5,392 nucleotides of DNA, from positions 1 through 5,392 of the forward strand of contig JAQZAY010000260.1 in the NCBI GenBank assembly GCA_029239415.1. The letters run 5' to 3'. Origin of the DNA: Pseudomonas sp. GTDB taxonomy: Bacteria > Pseudomonadota > Gammaproteobacteria > Pseudomonadales > Pseudomonadaceae. The translations under genes and the position numbers were made by a program. The notes under the pieces are model-generated. The model made no database searches. It worked only from the letters and a program-made list of their open reading frames with translations, and had not been told where the DNA came from. Positions 1 to 5,392 of this stretch are shown here, piece by piece. Within the stretch, counting starts at the first letter, position 1, and each line of letters starts with the position of its first letter.

Positions 1-683
1 GTCTGGGTGGTCGAGACGTTGATGTTCTCGATCAGCGATGCCTTGCGCATCACCCGGAAGTTCTCGCGAACCCGGTCGAACACGACGATGGTGTCGTTGA
101 GCGAGTAACCGATGATCGCCAGCACCGCCGCCAGCACCGTCAGGTCGAAGGTGATCTGGAAGAACGACAGGATCCCCAGGGTGACGACCACGTCGTGCAC
201 CAGCGAGACGATCGCCCCGACCGCGAACTTCCACTGGAAGCGGAAGGCCAGGTAGATGAGGATGCCGCCCAGCGCCAGGAGCATGCCGAGGCCGCCCTGG
301 TCGCGCAGTTCTTCACCCACCTGCGGGCCGACGAACTCGACACGCTTGACCACGGCCGGGTTGTCGCCACCGGCCTGTTGCAGCGCCTCGGCCACGCGGG
401 TACCCAGCAGCGGGTCGTCGCCCGGCATGCGCACCAGCAGGTCGGTGGTGGCGCCGAAGCTCTGCACCACGGCGTCGTGGAAGCCCGCCTGGGTCAGCTC
501 GGTTCGCACGGCCTGCAGGTCCGCAGGACGCTCGTAGGTCAGTTCGATCAGCGTACCGCCGGTGAAGTCCAGGCCCATGTTCAGGCCCTTCTGCCACCAG
601 CTGAACAGCGCCAGCACGGTAAGAAGCACGGTAACGGCGAACGCGATATTGCGCACGCCCATGAAGTTGATGGTACGTAACAT
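1..683 (-). CDS. secF: Protein translocase subunit SecF (N-terminal 227 codons; cut by the left window edge)
   Basis: Inner-membrane partner of SecD in the SecDF-YajC complex, which uses the proton motive force to help SecYEG finish moving proteins into the periplasm. I translated the 227 complete codons by hand from the minus strand. They show a first membrane segment at about residues 12-29, the SecF signature GLNMGLDFTGGTLIEL (33-48) opening the periplasmic domain, VEFVGPQVGEEL (115-126), then hydrophobic segments at about 131-148, 153-173 and 178-195. The motif IGYSLNDTIVVFDRVREN (191-208) carries the conserved Asp (D197 here) that matches the TM4 Asp implicated in proton coupling in this family. 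SecF is usually about 300-320 residues, so roughly 75-90 C-terminal residues lie outside the window; the truncation is only the window edge. The ATG follows the secD stop by 9 bp, and its Shine-Dalgarno AAGGGG (689-694) overlaps that stop codon, so translation is probably coupled to secD. Confidence 0.96.
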   Translation of the reverse strand, partial: MLRTINFMGVRNIAFAVTVLLTVLALFSWWQKGLNMGLDFTGGTLIELTYERPADLQAVRTELTQAGFHDAVVQSFGATTDLLVRMPGDDPLLGTRVAEALQQAGGDNPAVVKRVEFVGPQVGEELRDQGGLGMLLALGGILIYLAFRFQWKFAVGAIVSLVHDVVVTLGILSFFQITFDLTVLAAVLAIIGYSLNDTIVVFDRVRENFRVMRKASLIENINVSTTQ

Positions 684-688
684 GGCAG

Positions 689-694
689 CCCCTT
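689..694 (-). promoter_or_regulatory. secF ribosome binding site overlapping the secD stop codon
   Basis: On the minus strand AAGGGG lies 5 nt before the secF ATG and shares two bases with the TAA that ends secD (693-695). It is a fair match to the Shine-Dalgarno consensus. Its overlap with the stop codon suggests that ribosomes ending secD reinitiate on secF, which would keep the two subunits near equal amounts. The coupling is an inference. Confidence 0.6.
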
Positions 695-2558
695 AAACCC
701 ACAGCTTCTTGATGTCACGCCCACCACAGGTCATGTTGACCATAGCGCGGGTCACCATGACGGCGGTGAACATCGAGGTGAAAATCCCGAGGGACATGGT
801 AACCGCGAAGCCCTTGACCGGGCCGGTACCCATCGCGAACAGGATGCCACCGACCAGCAGGCTGGTCAGGTTGGCGTCGATGATCGCCGTGTACGCACGG
901 TTGAAGCCTTCGTGGATGGCGCGCTGCACCGACATGCCCGCGGCGATTTCCTCGCGGATCCGCGAGAAGATCAGCACGTTGGCGTCGACCGCCATGCCCA
1001 TGGTCAGCACGATACCGGCGATGCCCGGCAGGGTCAGCGTCGCGCCCAGCAGCGACATCAGCGCCAGCAGCAGCACCATGTTGCCTGCCAGGGCGACGGT
1101 GGCGATCACGCCAAAGGCACGGTAGATGGCGATGATGAACAGCGAGACGAACAACATGCCCCACAGCGACGCATCGATGCCCTTGGTGATGTTGTCGGCG
1201 CCCAGGCTCGGGCCAATGGTGCGTTCTTCGGCGAAGTACATCGGCGCTGCCAGGCCACCGGCACGCAGCAGCAGGGCAAGCTCGGACGACTCGCCCTGGC
1301 CGTCGAGGCCGGTGATGCGGAACTGGCTGCCCAGCGGCGACTGGATGGTCGCCAGGCTGATGATCTGTTTCTCTTCCTTGAAGCTCTGGATCGCGACGTC
1401 TTTCTCGACGCCGTTGACCATTTGCTTCTCGTAGCGGGTGACTGGCTTCTGCTCGATGAAGATCACCGCCATGCTGCGCCCGACGTTGCTGCGCGTGGCG
1501 CGGCTCATCAGCTCGCCGCCATGGCCATCGAGGCGAATGTTCACCTGCGCACGGCCGTGCTCGTCGAAGCCCGCCTGGGCATCGGTCACCTGGTCGCCGG
1601 TGATGATCAGGCCACGCTCGACGGCAGCCGAACGAGCGCCATCACGGAACTCGAACACCTCGGTGGTCGCCTTGGAGGCACCGGGCTCGGCACCGAAGCG
1701 GAATTCGAGGTTGGCGGTCTTGCCGAGAATGCGCTTGGCTTCGGCGGTGTCCTGCACGCCTGGCAGCTCGACCACGATACGGTTGGCGCCCTGGCGCTGG
1801 ACCAGCGGCTCGGCCACGCCCAGTTCGTTGACCCGGTTGCGCACGGTGGTCAGGTTCTGCTTGATCGAGTACTCGCGGATCTCCGCGACTTTGGCCGGCG
1901 TGATCGCCAGGCGCAGGACGGCCAGCTCGTTGCGCTCGCTGGTGGTCAGGTCGAAATCGTTGAAATTCTTGCGGATCAGGGCACGTGCCTGCTCGCGGGT
2001 CGCGTCATCGGAGAAGCCCAGCATGATGCCGCCATCCTGCTGGGGCAGGCTGCGGTAGCGGACACGCTCCTTGCGCAACAGGGTCTTGACCTCGCCTTCG
2101 TAGACCTTCATGCGCGCGCTCATGGCCTTGTCCATGTCGACTTCCAGCAGGAAGTGCACGCCACCGGACAGGTCCAGGCCCAGCTTCATGGGGCTTGCGC
2201 CCAGGTCGCGCAGCCACTCGGGAGTGGTAGGCGCCAGGTTCAGGGCCACGACGTAGTCATCGCCCAGGGCTTTGCGCGCCACGTCCTTGGCTGGCAGCTG
2301 GTCTTCCTGCTTGGCCAGGCGCATCAGCGCGCCCTTGCCCTGCTCGCCCAGGCTGGCGCCCTTGACGGCGATGCCGGCATCGGTCAGCGCCTTGCTGACA
2401 CGGTCGAGATCGGCCTGGTTGACCTGCAGCGCCGTGCTGGCACCGCTGATCTGGACCGCCGGGTCGTCAGGGTAGAGGTTGGGTGCGGAATAAATAAAAC
2501 CGATCGCCAGCACAGCCAGGATCAGCAGGTATTTCCACAGAGGGTATTTGTTCAGCAT
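693..2558 (-). CDS. secD: Protein translocase subunit SecD
   Basis: Large subunit of the SecDF-YajC complex, an RND-superfamily membrane protein that pulls on translocating polypeptides from the periplasmic side of SecYEG using proton flow. The 621-residue product has an N-terminal membrane anchor (about 9-24), a long periplasmic region with the family motif LGLDLSGGVHFLLEV (126-140), and PLVQRQGANRIVVELPGV (251-268). ERTIGPSLGADNI (445-457) leads into a C-terminal block of membrane segments between about 463 and 607. GMAVDANVLIFSRIREE (521-537) holds the conserved membrane Asp (D525), equivalent to the Asp needed for proton coupling in E. coli SecD. The length is normal for Pseudomonas and the frame is intact. 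The open frame allows a GTG one codon upstream (2559-2561), written GTGATG. I chose the ATG because family members begin MLNKYPLW and the weak GGGCGG (2563-2568) is better spaced from it. It sits 63 bp after yajC and 9 bp before secF. Confidence 0.98.
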   Translation of the reverse strand: MLNKYPLWKYLLILAVLAIGFIYSAPNLYPDDPAVQISGASTALQVNQADLDRVSKALTDAGIAVKGASLGEQGKGALMRLAKQEDQLPAKDVARKALGDDYVVALNLAPTTPEWLRDLGASPMKLGLDLSGGVHFLLEVDMDKAMSARMKVYEGEVKTLLRKERVRYRSLPQQDGGIMLGFSDDATREQARALIRKNFNDFDLTTSERNELAVLRLAITPAKVAEIREYSIKQNLTTVRNRVNELGVAEPLVQRQGANRIVVELPGVQDTAEAKRILGKTANLEFRFGAEPGASKATTEVFEFRDGARSAAVERGLIITGDQVTDAQAGFDEHGRAQVNIRLDGHGGELMSRATRSNVGRSMAVIFIEQKPVTRYEKQMVNGVEKDVAIQSFKEEKQIISLATIQSPLGSQFRITGLDGQGESSELALLLRAGGLAAPMYFAEERTIGPSLGADNITKGIDASLWGMLFVSLFIIAIYRAFGVIATVALAGNMVLLLALMSLLGATLTLPGIAGIVLTMGMAVDANVLIFSRIREEIAAGMSVQRAIHEGFNRAYTAIIDANLTSLLVGGILFAMGTGPVKGFAVTMSLGIFTSMFTAVMVTRAMVNMTCGGRDIKKLWV

Positions 2559-2578
2559 CACGCCGCCCGTTCAAGACG

Positions 2579-2599
2579 CGGGGCGCGTTGCGCGCCCCG
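2579..2599 (-). other. Perfect 9-bp GC hairpin in the yajC-secD gap
   Basis: An inverted repeat, CGGGGCGCG then CAA then CGCGCCCCG on the minus strand, forms a 9-bp all-GC stem with a 3-nt loop. It fills a third of the 63-bp gap between yajC and secD and ends 20 nt before the secD ATG. No run of T follows (the next bases are CGTCTTGAAC), so it does not look like a standard intrinsic terminator. It may affect mRNA processing or stability, or ribosome access to secD. The structure is seen in the sequence; a function is not shown. Confidence 0.6.
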
Positions 2600-2621
2600 A
2601 CGATGGGTAGAAATCAGTAAC

Positions 2622-2957
2622 TCAGATAGCCTTGAGCGTACCTTTTGGCAGGGTCGCGGCAATGGCGCCCTTCTGGAACTTCAGCTCGACGGTGTCGGAC
2701 ACTTCCAGTACCACGAAATCATCGGCAACCTTGACGATCTTGCCGGCGATACCGCCGTTGGTGACAACTTCGTCGCCCTTTTGCAGGTTGCTCAGCAGAT
2801 TCTTCTGCTCTTTGGCGCGCTTGGCCTGTGGACGCCAGATCATCAGGTAGAAGATGACCAGGAAGCCGACCAGGAAGATCCACTCGAAGCCGGTACCGGC
2901 AGGGCCGGCGGCAGGGGCAGCAGCGTCCGCGTACGCGGCGGGAATCAGAAAGCTCAT
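2622..2957 (-). CDS. yajC: Preprotein translocase subunit YajC
   Basis: Small single-span inner-membrane protein that associates with SecD and SecF and with SecYEG. The 111-residue product has a short Ala/Pro/Gly-rich N-terminus, one strongly hydrophobic segment (about 24-41) ending in IWRPQAKRAKEQK (40-52), and a cytoplasmic domain with GDEVVTNGGIAGKIVKV (61-77). The basic run just after the membrane segment fits a cytoplasmic C-terminus. Both the length and the WRPQxKRxKE plus GDxVxTxGGIxGxI pattern are typical of the family. The ATG is preceded by TGGAG (2964-2968) at about 6 nt. It lies 49 bp after tgt and 63 bp before secD, in the usual gammaproteobacterial order. Confidence 0.98.
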   Translation of the reverse strand: MSFLIPAAYADAAAPAAGPAGTGFEWIFLVGFLVIFYLMIWRPQAKRAKEQKNLLSNLQKGDEVVTNGGIAGKIVKVADDFVVLEVSDTVELKFQKGAIAATLPKGTLKAI

Positions 2958-3006
2958 GTGGCACTCCAGTTGCTAAGTTGCAATGTTTTGACTAGACGAA
3001 AAAGCA

Positions 3007-5186
<2,180 letters not shown>

Positions 5187-5214
5187 GATGGTGTTCGGTT
5201 CGACAGGGCCGGAA

Positions 5215-5243
5215 AGTTTAGCCCAACGAGCGAAAATTCACCA
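5215..5243 (-). promoter_or_regulatory. Candidate sigma-70 promoter of the queA operon
   Basis: On the minus strand TAAACT (5215-5220) is a plausible -10 box. A 17-nt spacer separates it from TGGTGA (5238-5243), a poor -35 match (3 of 6). Initiation would fall near 5208 and leave a leader of about 20 nt. It is the best candidate in the 108-bp gap, but the weak -35 keeps this tentative. Confidence 0.35.
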
Positions 5244-5253
5244 TGAAACCCGA

Positions 5254-5282
5254 TTGACCGCACCCAAGCGGCTCTTTATACT
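5254..5282 (+). promoter_or_regulatory. Strong sigma-70 promoter of the tRNA-Leu gene with GC-rich discriminator
   Basis: TTGACC (5254-5259) and TATACT (5277-5282) are near-consensus -35 and -10 boxes with the ideal 17-nt spacing. The following bases, CCGCCGCC (5283-5290), form a GC-only discriminator like those of stable-RNA promoters under stringent control. Initiation is expected around 5289-5291, only about 5 nt before the mature tRNA. A short A/T tract (AAAATT, 5233-5238) upstream could act as a weak UP element. The boxes are seen directly; stringent control is inferred from the discriminator. Confidence 0.82.
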
Positions 5283-5294
5283 CCGCCGCCATAA

Positions 5295-5379
5295 GCCCTG
5301 ATGGCGGAATTGGTAGACGCGGCGGATTCAAAATCCGTTTTCGAAAGGAGTGGGAGTTCGAGTCTCCCTCGGGGCACCA
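5295..5379 (+). tRNA. tRNA-Leu (anticodon CAA)
   Basis: An 85-nt class II tRNA that folds fully by hand. The acceptor stem pairs GCCCTGA (5295-5301) with TCGGGGC (5369-5375), with one G-U pair. The D stem is GCG (5304-5306) with CGC (5318-5320). The anticodon stem pairs 5322-5326 with 5334-5338 around the loop TTCAAAA, placing anticodon CAA at 5329-5331, which reads UUG. The variable arm (5339-5351) can form a 3-bp stem closed by a GAAA loop, and the T arm is GGGAG-TTCGAGT-CTCCC (5352-5368). The discriminator A73 (5376), which leucyl-tRNA synthetase needs, and the CCA end (5377-5379) are encoded. The long variable arm and A73 fit leucine rather than serine, whose tRNAs carry G73. It is not itself a queuosine target, as that needs a GUN anticodon. 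Confidence 0.96.
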
Positions 5380-5392
5380 CATAGCAGTATCT

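Noticed and set aside
195..680. A 161-codon plus-strand open frame opposite secF
   Set aside because: The opposite strand encodes clear SecF motifs across the whole stretch; the plus-strand product is rich in Gln, His and Ala and resembles nothing I know.
2958..3006. Possible internal promoter for yajC-secD-secF in the 49-bp gap after tgt
   Set aside because: TTGGAC (3010-3015) could be a -35 box, but nothing resembling a -10 box occurs at a 16-18 nt spacing. I cannot support a promoter.
5295..5379. A direct enzyme-substrate link between the tRNA-Leu gene and its queA-tgt neighbours
   Set aside because: Queuosine is placed only in tRNAs with a GUN anticodon; this tRNA has CAA, so the neighbourhood does not imply that it is a substrate.

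Overview
This looks like core chromosome of a fluorescent-group Pseudomonas, most likely close to P. putida. The protein sequences (SecD beginning MLNKYPLWKY, SecF beginning MLRTINFMGV, Tgt [10 protein letters not shown]), the GC-rich third codon positions and the gene order queA-tgt-yajC-secD-secF all point that way. The genus call rests on recognised sequence and synteny, not on a database search.

Layout, right to left on the minus strand: queA (4137-5186), tgt (3007-4140), yajC (2622-2957), secD (693-2558) and the first 227 codons of secF, which runs off the left edge. All five genes point the same way. queA and tgt overlap by an ATGA junction, tgt and yajC are 49 bp apart, yajC and secD 63 bp, and secD and secF 9 bp. 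I see no intrinsic terminator between any of them, so they are probably one operon, read from a promoter in the 108-bp gap right of queA. A tRNA-Leu(CAA) gene on the plus strand (5295-5379) is transcribed divergently from the same gap, from a strong sigma-70 promoter with a GC-rich discriminator.

The operon joins two jobs. Tgt and QueA carry out consecutive steps of queuosine synthesis on tRNAs with GUN anticodons: Tgt inserts preQ1 at position 34, and QueA converts it to epoxyqueuosine using the ribosyl group of S-adenosylmethionine. YajC, SecD and SecF form the accessory complex of the SecYEG translocon, which uses the proton motive force to help pull secreted proteins across the inner membrane.

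No mobile element, CRISPR array or unknown gene system is present, and no gene-free stretch exceeds 110 bp. The small points worth a second look are the tgt start site, a 9-bp GC hairpin in front of secD, the missing Shine-Dalgarno sequence of queA, and the back-to-back promoters beside the tRNA. I found no credible new system.
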